64,000 bases of DNA from Candidatus Hydrogenedens sp. (GCA_012522755.1 JAAYJV010000175.1:28924-92923), one strand, 5' to 3'. Shown: positions 25,501-34,585, counted from the stretch's first letter. Translations and numbers: made by a program. Notes: generated from the letters alone by a model not told the origin.

Positions 25501-25767
25501 CTTCAGGCTCTCGGCTTCAGACAGCGTGATCTGGCACTGCTTCTGACGGTGGAATTGGTCATGATCCTGCTCGTGGCCGGACTTCTCGGAGGAGGAGCCT
25601 CTCTCATTGCCCTCCTGCCTTCTTTGCTGCTTTCCTCCACACTCCCTCCGGTGTCACAGCAGTTTCTGGGCTTTTTGCTCATGCTGTGCAGTGGCGCATT
25701 GAGCAGTGTGGCCGCTCTGGCCCTCACAAGATCCCGCTCTGTGCTGGATGATTTGCGCCGTGAATAA
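22501..25767 (+). CDS. FtsX-like ABC transporter permease, large
   Basis: 1088 aa, longer than LolC/E (about 400) or MacB (about 650) and close to the double-unit FtsX-like permeases. One membrane helix near the start (GVFLGILLSTAIVTGALILG), a large extracytoplasmic region to about residue 490, helices around 498-520, 545-570 and 590-615, a further pair near 640-700, a second periplasmic region, and three closing helices (FLLLGALGVTLGALGLGVIT; LVMILLVAGLLGGGASLIAL; FLGFLLMLCSGALSSVAALA). This layout is two FtsX modules in one chain. It works with the preceding ATPase. Last gene of the long operon; no clear terminator follows. Confidence 0.88.
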   Translation: MRKLSIPWVAWRGLCYHWRIHSGVFLGILLSTAIVTGALILGDSARHTLHSIALSRLAGASYACYYPNRYLKDGLAEKLGHELHSTPAAVLRLQAMALPSGGDSATQTRVNRVQVLGVDESFWLITGMEPPRWKPQEALINERLARALSLKEGDRLALRIVKPSLMALDAPLSPGSDETATRVQLKVRGIIADEEGGRFNLSNEQRSPYNIFVPRHWLQDLVDLEEKSNLFLAGEDWDEALLRRRMAEQWRLQDVGLTLRPITGRGFQLESDRIFLEEEVVTAALSVDGARASLAYLVNSISTEEYSTPYSFALANDVQADLKDDEAVVNEWLAEKLHIQIGDSITVRWFVVTPANEFVEHSRLFQVKTIRPMAELEKERDAMPLFPGLSDVESCTDWDVGMPMDEEALKDKDNEAYWDEWRQTPKLWVTLPAGLEMWGSRFGSYTTVRFPPEYEDEQVLEEEIRSKIFPEALGLRFMPVREEALQSVAEALDLGYLFLGMSFFLIISALLLSVLLFKFSLQQRAGEMGTLLALGFPGSRLLGLFALEALILALAGGGAGMLAGTGYARLLLLGLSRAWAGAVAGTEILFYLKPLTLFTGWLAGTGLPLLAVFRILQRQCSLQAGELLHRDFSQERSLPAAPVKSQKGWILALIGLLTGLTVMGTVFILEPPSMAPWFFITGTWLLTVGIFSWRHFLKHYGLADKTASFSLKHLALLQLTRRPGRNAAAVALLACGIFLALSVISMQEDLQKHAAERWSGTGGFELFGESTAALSEAPLYAGITAQPLRYRQGDDAGCLNLNRAASPHIYGVDPELMKKAGAFDSKRGEENIWTLLQQPLADGAIPALVGDRDTVLWGLNARAHPVKGDTLLYNDESGNEIMLRLVGALPMRLSVFQGSLLLSLENFTSLFPSESGFRAFLFDLDGIESEEAIRLLQQKEGKAGMHVETSLQRLEAFYTVERAYLHMFLLLGALGVTLGALGLGVITARSRIERRGEWAMLQALGFRQRDLALLLTVELVMILLVAGLLGGGASLIALLPSLLLSSTLPPVSQQFLGFLLMLCSGALSSVAALALTRSRSVLDDLRRE

Positions 25768-25854
25768 TAAGCATGAAAGTTGACACTGAAAAGGCTTTTT
25801 GAGAGTCACAATAGTATGAATTTTGAAGATCATTACTTTTGTCGCCTTTTAAAG

Positions 25855-25884
25855 TTGGCACTTTCGGTGAAAATGTAGTAAAAT
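25855..25884 (+). promoter_or_regulatory. Putative promoter of the RND efflux genes
   Basis: TTGGCA (25855-25860), 18-base spacer, TAAAAT (25879-25884), about 175 bases before the adaptor gene. A TTGACA at 25780-25785 lacks a matching -10. Confidence 0.4.
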
Positions 25885-26058
25885 AGTGATGGCAGGCGAA
25901 GTATGCCTCATGGCCGGACTTTTTAACAGGATGTCTGTGTTTTCTTTCCTGATTATGTAATATTCTTGCAACGTTTTCTGATCGTGGGTTGTACTGTACC
26001 ATAGTGAACAACTGAATCCTGTTTAATTTATCTTTAACATGTTGTGAATGATACACTT

Positions 26059-27306
26059 ATGAAAAACTCTCTATATCTCATAGTTTTTCTTTGCGCTGTG
26101 CCTTTCCTTTTTTCAACGGGATGTACAGTTCCCGCTGAGGGTACAGTCAATCTTACGGTTGCCTCTGCAGCTCCGCCCATCATCGCCACGCCCGTTCAGG
26201 TAGTGCCTCCTCATCGGGGCAGTGTTTCCTCCTGGTTTGAAACCACTTCCCGCGTGGAAGCGGAAGTCCGTGTGGATCTGCTGTCCAAGGGGACGGGTCA
26301 GTGTGAGAAGGTCACAGTCAATGTGGGCGACCAGGTGGAACAGGGGCAGGTTCTCGCCGAACTTGAACGTCGCGAGCTTGATGCCCAGTCCCGCCAGACA
26401 CGGGTAGGTGTACAGCAGGCGAAAACAGCCTTTGAGATCGCTGACCGCAGTTTCAACGAAGGCATCGGCGCCAGTGCGGAAAGAGACAATGCCCGTTTCA
26501 GTTATGAGCAGTCCAAAGCCGCTCTTGAACTGATAGACATCCAGATTGCCAACCAGACCTTGCGCGCTCCTATCAATGGCATTGTCACCCGTAAAATGGT
26601 TCAGGAAGGCATGGTCGTCACAGCGGGTATGCCCGTTGTCTCCATTGTCGATCCTTCCTCCTATGTGCTTCCCATTGAAGTGCCGGAAAAAGAACTGGGT
26701 CGGCTGAAGGAAGGCCAGGAAGCGCAGGTCAGCATTGATGCTTTTCCCGACCGCATTTTTTCAGCCCGGGTGATCCGCATTGATCCCAGTATCAACCCTC
26801 TGAGCGGTACTGTTCGCATGCTCCTGAGTTTTGCTGATGCCGACAAGCCGCTGCTCCGTGAATCCGCTTTTGCCCGGGTCAAGCTCGCCATGGAAACCAA
26901 AGGCGATGTGCTTCTGGTCCCCCGCGATGCCGTTCTGGAGGAAGAAGGCCGCAAATATCTTTTCCGTCTGGAAAAAGAAGATGAGAGTCAGTACGAGCCT
27001 GACCAGCTCGAAGGACTCCGGGGAAGCGAACTGTTCGTAGTCAAACGTGTGGATATCACCATCGGTCTGGAGCAAAGTGACGCCATTGAAGTGCTCGAAG
27101 GGGTTGAAGCCGATCATCTGATTGTGATCATGGGTCATCATTCGCTGAAAGACGGCGCCTTTGTCATTCTCACGGACATGGAGAAGGAGCTTGCTTATCG
27201 CGCTACGCTGACTCTGGAAGAAGCCCTTATCGCCGCCAAAAAGGCCAAAGATCTGACAGTGGGTTCCGGTCAGGACGGTCGCAGCAGTGTGTCCACAGCC
27301 ATCTGA
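26059..27306 (+). CDS. RND efflux periplasmic adaptor lipoprotein (HlyD/AcrA family)
   Basis: 415 aa from ATG 26059; a GTG at 26044 is an alternative, and neither has a strong ribosome site. The lipoprotein signal MKNSLYLIVFLCAVPFLFST ends at a Cys (STGC). The order is that of membrane fusion proteins: VEAEVRVDLLSKGTGQ (barrel-sandwich start), VNVGDQVEQGQVLAEL (lipoyl-like), an alpha-hairpin at about 90-150, LRAPINGIVTRKMVQEGMVV, a beta-barrel (VSIDAFPDRIFSARVIRIDP) and a C-terminal proximal domain. It should link the two inner-membrane permeases that follow to an outer-membrane channel, which is not encoded here. Confidence 0.88.
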   Translation: MKNSLYLIVFLCAVPFLFSTGCTVPAEGTVNLTVASAAPPIIATPVQVVPPHRGSVSSWFETTSRVEAEVRVDLLSKGTGQCEKVTVNVGDQVEQGQVLAELERRELDAQSRQTRVGVQQAKTAFEIADRSFNEGIGASAERDNARFSYEQSKAALELIDIQIANQTLRAPINGIVTRKMVQEGMVVTAGMPVVSIVDPSSYVLPIEVPEKELGRLKEGQEAQVSIDAFPDRIFSARVIRIDPSINPLSGTVRMLLSFADADKPLLRESAFARVKLAMETKGDVLLVPRDAVLEEEGRKYLFRLEKEDESQYEPDQLEGLRGSELFVVKRVDITIGLEQSDAIEVLEGVEADHLIVIMGHHSLKDGAFVILTDMEKELAYRATLTLEEALIAAKKAKDLTVGSGQDGRSSVSTAI

Positions 27307-27349
27307 TTGCCTGACGACGGCTCCCTCAGGCCTTCTTTGCGCATTTCTT

Positions 27350-27378
27350 TTGTCCTCCCCGGGCTTTCCGTGTAAAGT
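27350..27378 (+). promoter_or_regulatory. Possible internal promoter before the RND permeases
   Basis: TTGTCC (27350-27355), 17-base spacer, TAAAGT (27373-27378), in the 188-base gap between adaptor and permease 1. It may allow separate expression of the permeases. Confidence 0.35.
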
Positions 27379-27494
27379 AGAGGAGTGTACCCCTATACGG
27401 GCTTTTCCCGGTCACAGCGCCAATTGCAGGCATATCAGGGTCTATTCACTGTAATCGACATCCAGTCATATCAGAATCAGAGAAACAGCTATTC

Positions 27495-30400
27495 ATGACA
27501 GATACAACCCAGGGCTCCACAACCAATTATCGCTTTGCCATCCGTCGCCCCGTTTCGACAGCCATGCTTTTCCTGACGCTGCTTGTTTTCGGATGGCGCT
27601 CTTATCAGCAGCTGCCTGTCAATCTCATGCCGGACATCTCCTATCCCAGCCTCACGGTACGCACGGAATATGAAGGTGCGGCACCTGAAGACGTGGAAAT
27701 GCTTGTGACCCGTCCTCTGGAGGAACTGCTCAGTATTGTGAGCAGTATGGTGGAGATCAGCAGTATCTCTTCTCCCGGTTTGTCCGAAATCACCTTGGAA
27801 TTTGACTGGTCCGCTGATATCAGCACGGCTCAGCAGGAGGTGCGCGATCGGCTTGATCTTTTCACGCCACCCCGGGAACTGACCCAGAAGCCCGTGATCC
27901 TGCGTTATGATCCTTCGCTGGACCCTGTCATGCGCGTGGCCATTATTTCTGAAGATGAATCCCATGCGCCCGGCTCCAAAGAAGAGCGGCTGGCCCTGAC
28001 CACCATCCGCGAATCATCGGAACGCCGTTTGAAAAGTGATCTGGAAGCCGAGGACGGTATTGCCCAGGCCCGGGTGAAAGGGGGACAGCAGGAGGAAATT
28101 CAGGTTCAGCTGGACGTGGAAAGTCTCAAGTCTCTGGGACTGTCGTCGGACTATGTCATTGCAGCTCTGGCCCAGCAGAATATCAATCTTTCCGGAGGGC
28201 GCCTCAGGGAAGGGGAAGCGGAATATCTGGTCCGTACACTCAATGAATTCATGACCATTGACGACGTGGCCAACAGCATTATTGTGACCCCCGGCGGTGC
28301 CCAGCTGAAACTCTTCGAAATTGCCGAAGTCTTCCTGGGTACAAAAGAGCGGGAAACCATTGTGCACATCAATGGCCGTGAAGCCGTTGCCATCGATATT
28401 TTCAAAGAAGGCGATGCCAACACAGTTGAGGTCTGCAACAAAGTACGCGACCTTCTGGGCTTCGAAAGGGAATTCTCGCTGCAGGAACGTCTGGCCGCCG
28501 TCATGAAGGAGGCCGCTCAAAGGCGTCAGGCACAACAGGCTGGTACTGTCGATATGTCGCCAGCTGATATTTCGGAAGTCTTGGCAGCCAGTACGGGCGC
28601 ATTTCTCGACAGATTGCCCACCTATGCCAAACCGGCCATCATCAGTGACCAATCCCGTTTCATTCGCGGAGCCATCAAGGAAGTGCAGCAATCAGCCCTC
28701 ATAGGCGGTCTTCTCGCACTGATTGTCCTCTTTGTCTTCCTTCAGGAAATGCGCTCCACAGTGATTATCGGGATTTCCATTCCCATCTCCGTCATTACAG
28801 CCTTTGTTCCCATGTTCTTTCAGAATATTTCTCTGAACATCATGTCTCTGGGTGGTCTGGCTCTCGGTGTGGGGATGCTGGTGGACAATTCCATCGTGGT
28901 CCTCGAAAGTGTTTTCCGTTGCCGTGAAGAAGGGGACAGTATCATCGATGCGGCGGAACGGGGTACCAAAGAGGTGGCCGGTGCCGTCACTTCTTCCACA
29001 CTCACAACTATTTGCGTTTTTCTTCCCGTCGCCTTTGTGGAAGGAATCGCAGGCCAGCTTTTTGGAAATCTGTCGCTCACTGTAACCTATTCGCTTCTGG
29101 CCTCTTTGCTGACAGCACTCTTCCTCATTCCTCTTATTGTTTCCCGGCAGGGCCGAAAACTGCAGGCCGACCGCTATGTCATCTGGATGGTTCGCGCCTA
29201 CCATGAAGGCCGAAGTGACCGGGGTGAAGGGAAATCCCGGGCTTTCTTTTCCATTCTTCCCCGCGGCCTCCGGTACGGAAAGAATTATGTGCATACTGTC
29301 TGGAAAGACAGTTTCGAAGTGGCCTTCCAGGTTCTGGCCCGTACCTTCAAGGCACCGTTATGGAGAAGCCTGCCCCACACCCTGTTTTATCTGGTGCTCA
29401 TGCCCTTTCTGATCGTTCTTTTCATACTCCGACTGTGTTCCGGTTTTGTTGTGAGCCTGCTGGTTTCAGGGTTGTACGTGATTTTCGCCCTGACATATGC
29501 GATTTTCGCCTTCTCCAGAAAACTGCTCATGGTCGTCTTTTATATCCCCTTGAAAAGTTTCTCTCTGGGCTTTGAGGCCTTCAGAAAAGCCTATGGGTTT
29601 ACCTTGCGCATGATATTGCCCTTCAGTCCGATCTTCCTGGTTGGCGTGATCCTCCTCAGTATTCATGCCGGTTATCTGGCTCTGGAACTGGGACGCGAAC
29701 TGATGCCTCCCATGAGACAGGGCGAGTTCGGGCTTCAGGTGGAAGTGCAGACCGGTACACGACTGGAAGAAACGGAAGCACGGATGCGCCAGTTTGAAGA
29801 CATCCTGCGCGCAACGCCTGAGGTCGCTTCCGTTACGCTGGAAGTCGGCTCAGAAAGAGATACGGCCTCCTCCGACAAAGGCGACAACATCGCTGTTTTC
29901 ACGGTGCTGCTGAAAGATGTTTCTGAAATTGCCCATGATCAGGACGAAGTGATTGAGCGACTCCGGGAAGAAATTTTTGCAAAAACCACCACTGAAAGTA
30001 TCACCTTCACCCTGCCCACAATGTTCAGCTTCCGTAATGCCATTGAAACCCAGCTCTTTGGCGATGTGCTCAAAGAGCTGCGCGAATATGGAGATCGTGC
30101 CGTTGAAATTGTAAAGACCATCCCCGGTGTGAAAGACGCTGAACAGAGTATCAAGCCAGGATATCCCGAACTCATCATCGAGATGGATCGGCAGGCTCTG
30201 GCATCCCGGGGACTCTCACCCGGTCAGGTGGCCCAGCGGCTCCGTACAGAGATCCAGGGCGAAGTGGCCACACGATTCAGCCGGGGTTCAGACAAACTGG
30301 ATATCCGTGTCCGCGCAAACCAGAAAAAACTGGGCAGTGTCGAAGATCTGCGCTATCTCTCCGTGACAGATGGCCCAGCGCCTATACCCCTCATCAATGT

Positions 30401-31100
30401 GGCCAAACTGCGTATAGAAGAAGGCCCCAGTGAGATACGTCGTGTAAACCAGAAGCGGACTGTTGTGCTCTCCGCCAATGTGGAAGGCCGCGATCTGGGC
30501 GCAGTCTCAACGGAAATTGACGAGAAACTGGCCACCATGGCCCTGCCCACGAACATGTATTTTCTCCAGGGAGGGCAGAGCCGTGAACTCGATGCCGCCT
30601 TCAAGAGCTTGCGATTTGTTCTGCTTCTGGCCGCCTTCCTCGTCTATGTCGTCATGGCCTGTCAGTTTGAATCCATCATTCAGCCCGCACTGGTCATGTT
30701 CAGTGTGCCACTGGCTTTTATAGGCGTTATCTATACCCTGTACCTGACGGAAACCAACCTCAATGTCATGGTATTTCTCGGAGGAATCGTACTCATCGGA
30801 ATCGTGGTGAACAATGCCATTATTCTGGTGGACTATACCAACCAGCTGCAGTTGCGCGGAATGAAATTGGCCGATGCCATTGTCGGGGCCGGTACAGCAC
30901 GACTGCGTCCTATTTTCATGACCACCATCACAACCGTTCTCGGTCTTACCCCCATGTTCATCGCTTCCGGAGAAGGCGCTGAAATGCGGAGACCCATGGC
31001 TCTCACGCTCATTGCGGGTCTGTCCTTTTCCACCGTGCTGACTCTCTTTATCATCCCCATGGCCTACCATATCTTCGGACGGAAGCGCAGCAGCCTATGA
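27495..31100 (+). CDS. RND efflux permease 1 with extra membrane insert
   Basis: 1201 aa, about 150 longer than AcrB-type pumps. The first helix RPVSTAMLFLTLLVFGW, porter domain PDISYPSLTVRTEYEGAAPEDVE, and helices 2-6 with GLALGVGMLVDNSIVVLESV (the TM4 proton-relay region; LVDN rather than AcrB's LVDD) are standard. Between helix 6 (LFLIPLIVSRQ, about 552) and helix 7 (FSPIFLVGVILLSIHAGYLA, about 710) lies an insert with at least three added hydrophobic segments (about 628-680). The second porter half begins ELGRELMPPMRQGEFGLQVE. Coupled to permease 2 by ATGA. Substrate not predictable. Confidence 0.92.
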   Translation: MTDTTQGSTTNYRFAIRRPVSTAMLFLTLLVFGWRSYQQLPVNLMPDISYPSLTVRTEYEGAAPEDVEMLVTRPLEELLSIVSSMVEISSISSPGLSEITLEFDWSADISTAQQEVRDRLDLFTPPRELTQKPVILRYDPSLDPVMRVAIISEDESHAPGSKEERLALTTIRESSERRLKSDLEAEDGIAQARVKGGQQEEIQVQLDVESLKSLGLSSDYVIAALAQQNINLSGGRLREGEAEYLVRTLNEFMTIDDVANSIIVTPGGAQLKLFEIAEVFLGTKERETIVHINGREAVAIDIFKEGDANTVEVCNKVRDLLGFEREFSLQERLAAVMKEAAQRRQAQQAGTVDMSPADISEVLAASTGAFLDRLPTYAKPAIISDQSRFIRGAIKEVQQSALIGGLLALIVLFVFLQEMRSTVIIGISIPISVITAFVPMFFQNISLNIMSLGGLALGVGMLVDNSIVVLESVFRCREEGDSIIDAAERGTKEVAGAVTSSTLTTICVFLPVAFVEGIAGQLFGNLSLTVTYSLLASLLTALFLIPLIVSRQGRKLQADRYVIWMVRAYHEGRSDRGEGKSRAFFSILPRGLRYGKNYVHTVWKDSFEVAFQVLARTFKAPLWRSLPHTLFYLVLMPFLIVLFILRLCSGFVVSLLVSGLYVIFALTYAIFAFSRKLLMVVFYIPLKSFSLGFEAFRKAYGFTLRMILPFSPIFLVGVILLSIHAGYLALELGRELMPPMRQGEFGLQVEVQTGTRLEETEARMRQFEDILRATPEVASVTLEVGSERDTASSDKGDNIAVFTVLLKDVSEIAHDQDEVIERLREEIFAKTTTESITFTLPTMFSFRNAIETQLFGDVLKELREYGDRAVEIVKTIPGVKDAEQSIKPGYPELIIEMDRQALASRGLSPGQVAQRLRTEIQGEVATRFSRGSDKLDIRVRANQKKLGSVEDLRYLSVTDGPAPIPLINVAKLRIEEGPSEIRRVNQKRTVVLSANVEGRDLGAVSTEIDEKLATMALPTNMYFLQGGQSRELDAAFKSLRFVLLLAAFLVYVVMACQFESIIQPALVMFSVPLAFIGVIYTLYLTETNLNVMVFLGGIVLIGIVVNNAIILVDYTNQLQLRGMKLADAIVGAGTARLRPIFMTTITTVLGLTPMFIASGEGAEMRRPMALTLIAGLSFSTVLTLFIIPMAYHIFGRKRSSL

Positions 31101-34100
31101 AATCTTCTCTGGCCGCATTCGCACTGAAACGACCCATCACGGTGACCATGCTTGCCGTCACTATGCTGGGGCTGGGTGTTATTTCCTGGTACCGGCTGCC
31201 CCTGAATTTTCTGCCCCGTGCCGAAAGCCCGTTCATGGTCTGTGTGTTCCCCTATCCCGGCGCAGCACCCGTCCAGGTGGAACAGCAGGTGGCCATTCCC
31301 GTGGAAGGAGAATTCCGTACCATTTCAGGGGTGACACGGCTGCGCACGAATTCCGTTGACAGTGCCTGTTATGTGGAAATGAACTTCAGCCTGGAAACAG
31401 ATCTCAATCAGGTCTCAGCCGAGATACGTGACCGCATTGAACGGCTGAAACTTGTGCTGCCCAAAGAAGTGGAGAAAGTGCAGCTGCGCCGCTTCAATGT
31501 TGATGCCGTACCCGTCATGGCTGTAGGCATGTTCAGCCGTGGTGATCGCGAAGAATTCGCCCACAGAGTGCGAACCATCGCGGAACCACGTCTGCGCCGC
31601 CTCGATGGCGTCGCCAGCATACAGGTCCACTCTCCCACCCAGCCCCGGGAAGTGCTCATCGAGTTTGAGCAGGATACCCTCAGCAGCCTCAACCTGTCCA
31701 TGCCCGAGATTATTCAGTATCTGCAAGGTGGTGCCATGACCATCTCTCTGGGTGAACTGACGGACGACAATATGCGTTATATTGTCCGTTATGAGGGAGA
31801 GTACAGAACTCTCGACGCCATTGCCAGCCTCCCCATAGGCAAACAGGGACTCCTTCTCCGCGATGTGGCCAACGTTCGCTTCAGTGCCCGAGATCACGCC
31901 CGGCGAGCAACCATGGACGGCGACGATGGTCTGGTTATTTTCATTACAAAAGAATCACAGGCCAATACCGTGGAAGCATGCAAGGCCGTCCGTGAGGAGT
32001 TGGACAAACTGCTCATGACGCCCGCCTTCGCAGACGCCCGCGTCCTTTCCCTTTTCGACCAGTCAGAATTCATTGTAAAAGCACTGGACAACCTTTTCCT
32101 TCAGGGTCTCTACGGAAGTCTCATGGCCGTGGGGGTCCTCTTTATTTTCATGCATCGGCTCTTGCCTACAGCGCTTGTCGCCTTTGCCATTCCCTCATCA
32201 CTGGTCTTTTCGCTGGTCTACATGTTTTTCAGGGGCATGTCCCTCAATATCATCACCATGGTCTCCATGATTGTTGCCGTGGGCATGCTGGTGGACAATG
32301 CCATTGTTGTCGTTGAAAATATTCTGCGTCACCGCAGCCTGGGACTGTCCATGCGCGAGGCCGCCGTCAAAGGTCCTCAGGAGGTGAGTCTGGCCATTGT
32401 TGCCTCCACTGTAACCACTTGGGTTGTATTTCTTCCCATGTTTTACATGCAGGCCGGTCAGATGTCCGTGTTCATGGAACAACTGGGCGAACCTCTCGTA
32501 GCCGCTCTGAGCGGCAGTCTTCTGGGCGCACTGACCCTCATACCCCTCCTTATGGTTGGTGTCGACTATATTGAAAACAAGTTGAAACGAAAAAAAGCAG
32601 GTGCCCATCCCGCAGTCTGGTCGCAATGGCCCGCCAGGATCGTAGACAGTCTCGTCGATATATACGGTGTCTTGCTCCGCCATTCCCTTCGACAACGCTT
32701 CATTGTCATTCTCATCGTCGTTCTGGTCGTGCTCTTCACAGCCATGTTCCCCATGAAATCTGTCGGAATGCGCACCCTGCCCAAACTGGATATGCGCGAA
32801 GTGAACGTGGATATATCGCTTGCACGAAATTACGGCATGGAAAAAGCCGTGGAACTTTTCAAGCAATTCGAGGCGGAAATAGACACGCTCCGAGAAGATC
32901 TGGGCGTGAAATATGTTCTCTCCTACCATGGCGCTACTGGCGGAGCCATCAATGTATATCTTTATACTGAAGATGATGGACCTCTGGGAGAAAATCCGCC
33001 CTTCACCACACAGGAAGTACTTGATATTCTCTCAGCCAAGCTTCCCAATAAATTGCCCGGCGCTCGGATAAACGTTCACAGTTCCAACCTCGAAGATCCC
33101 AACTCGGAAAGCGGTGTGAGAATCCTGCTGCGTGGTGATGACAGCACTGTCCTGGCCCAGTATGCCCGGACCATTGGTGATGCCATGACCTCCATTGAAT
33201 CTCTGCGCAATATTTCCGTGAATGTGGACACAGGTCAACAGGAAGTGCAGGTGTTGATTGATGCGCCCAGAGCCCGCACAGCCGGTGTGACGCCTATGAT
33301 CATCGCCCAGACAGTGGATGCAGCGCTGCGAGGTGTTCGCATGCCCTACCTCAAACAGGAAGGCCGGGAAATTCCGGTATGGGCGCAGTTCCGCGAAGAA
33401 GACCGTCGTTCACAGGCCAATCTGGAAAACATAGCTCTTCAGGGTTTTAATGACCAGCTCACCCCTCTGAGCCATCTCACCAACTTTGCCAAGGCGCCCG
33501 CTCCCCGTTCCATACGCCGCCTGGATGGTAAAAATGTACTCAATGTATCAGCAAAAACAGACAGTGATAATCTCATGACTGTGAAGGCTGAACTCAAAGC
33601 CATGCTCGATAATATCGATTTGCCGCCCATGTATACCTATGCTTTCGGAGATGAATTCAACGAGCTTGAAGATAATCTTCTCAACTTTTCCCTGTCCATG
33701 ACCATGGCTGTCATCCTCGTCTATCTCGTCATGTGCGCGCTCTTCGAATCGCTCATACTGCCTTTCACAATCATGACAACTGTTCCGCTGGCCATGGTGG
33801 GTGCCATATGGCTGCTTTTCCTTACCAATACCCCCTTCGACTCAATATCGCTCATCGGATGTATACTCATGGCCGGTGTGATCGTCAACAATGGTATCGT
33901 CATTGTCGATCACATGCGCAATACCTGCAAAGAATTCGCCAACCGCGATGACGGCATTGTCAAAGCCGGAAAAGACCGGTTCAAACCTGTGCTCATGACA
34001 GCCATCACAACCATACTCGGCCTGGTTCCCGTGGCCATCGCAACCACCGGCGGCGCCTCCACCTTCGCAGGACTCGGGCGCACCCTGATCGGCGGTCTGT

Positions 34101-34249
34101 CCGTGGGTACCGTGCTCACTCTGGTGATTGTCCCCATTTTCTATGGTCTCCTGGACGATCTCAGTATCTGGTTCCGCAACTTCCTCGCAAGCGTCAAAAT
34201 GGCGCCGCTCACCGGAGAAGCCGAACACGAAGATCAGCCACCTGCATAG
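31097..34249 (+). CDS. RND efflux permease 2
   Basis: 1050 aa, standard RND length, with twelve expected helices and two large periplasmic loops. Recognisable segments are RPITVTMLAVTMLGLGVISW (TM1), PRAESPFMVCVFPYPGAAP (porter), MIVAVGMLVDNAIVVVENIL (TM4) and VNNGIVIVDHMRN (TM10). The start overlaps the stop of permease 1, which suggests a heteromeric pump like MdtBC sharing the single upstream adaptor. The two permeases are only distantly alike, so this is not a recent duplication. It is followed by a repeat-filled gap. Confidence 0.92.
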   Translation: MKSSLAAFALKRPITVTMLAVTMLGLGVISWYRLPLNFLPRAESPFMVCVFPYPGAAPVQVEQQVAIPVEGEFRTISGVTRLRTNSVDSACYVEMNFSLETDLNQVSAEIRDRIERLKLVLPKEVEKVQLRRFNVDAVPVMAVGMFSRGDREEFAHRVRTIAEPRLRRLDGVASIQVHSPTQPREVLIEFEQDTLSSLNLSMPEIIQYLQGGAMTISLGELTDDNMRYIVRYEGEYRTLDAIASLPIGKQGLLLRDVANVRFSARDHARRATMDGDDGLVIFITKESQANTVEACKAVREELDKLLMTPAFADARVLSLFDQSEFIVKALDNLFLQGLYGSLMAVGVLFIFMHRLLPTALVAFAIPSSLVFSLVYMFFRGMSLNIITMVSMIVAVGMLVDNAIVVVENILRHRSLGLSMREAAVKGPQEVSLAIVASTVTTWVVFLPMFYMQAGQMSVFMEQLGEPLVAALSGSLLGALTLIPLLMVGVDYIENKLKRKKAGAHPAVWSQWPARIVDSLVDIYGVLLRHSLRQRFIVILIVVLVVLFTAMFPMKSVGMRTLPKLDMREVNVDISLARNYGMEKAVELFKQFEAEIDTLREDLGVKYVLSYHGATGGAINVYLYTEDDGPLGENPPFTTQEVLDILSAKLPNKLPGARINVHSSNLEDPNSESGVRILLRGDDSTVLAQYARTIGDAMTSIESLRNISVNVDTGQQEVQVLIDAPRARTAGVTPMIIAQTVDAALRGVRMPYLKQEGREIPVWAQFREEDRRSQANLENIALQGFNDQLTPLSHLTNFAKAPAPRSIRRLDGKNVLNVSAKTDSDNLMTVKAELKAMLDNIDLPPMYTYAFGDEFNELEDNLLNFSLSMTMAVILVYLVMCALFESLILPFTIMTTVPLAMVGAIWLLFLTNTPFDSISLIGCILMAGVIVNNGIVIVDHMRNTCKEFANRDDGIVKAGKDRFKPVLMTAITTILGLVPVAIATTGGASTFAGLGRTLIGGLSVGTVLTLVIVPIFYGLLDDLSIWFRNFLASVKMAPLTGEAEHEDQPPA

Positions 34250-34297
34250 GGGAACAGGATGGGGCGGGGTCATCGTGTTCATTGAGTCCACTACCCG

Positions 34298-34392
34298 CAA
34301 GATATTGTGAGATCCTCGATTCGAGAAGCTGTCTTCAGATAATCACGAAGCAATAATGCCTTGGGAAATCCTGAAAGACCTTGAGAGTCACT
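34298..34392. repeat. Leader module, partial copy
   Basis: CAAGATATTGTG, then CTGTCTTC, ATAATCACGAA and TGAGAGTCACT, matching the right part of the leaders at 6894-7051 and 63867-64000. Confidence 0.65.
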
Positions 34393-34585
34393 CCTGGGAA
34401 CGCTAATTTCCACATTGGCAGATAGCGGATTATGACCCGGGGAACATATTGACTTGGTTGCGGCATGACATCTCGTTTTTGAGCAGATATTTTTTATGTA
34501 CCCAAGTCTTTACGTCGCGCCAAAGTTCTACAACAACTGACCGTCTTTGCCGCGATGTGTGCCAATGGGGACATTGGCGCTCCCA
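34393..34585. mobile_element. MITE-like inverted-repeat element, degenerate copy
   Basis: The left end (34393-34420) differs from the 7052 copy by one base (GCTAAT for GCCAAT). The right end (34560-34585) is a degraded reverse complement (TGCCAATGGGGACATTGGCG). The interior has diverged beyond visible similarity. Confidence 0.6.
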
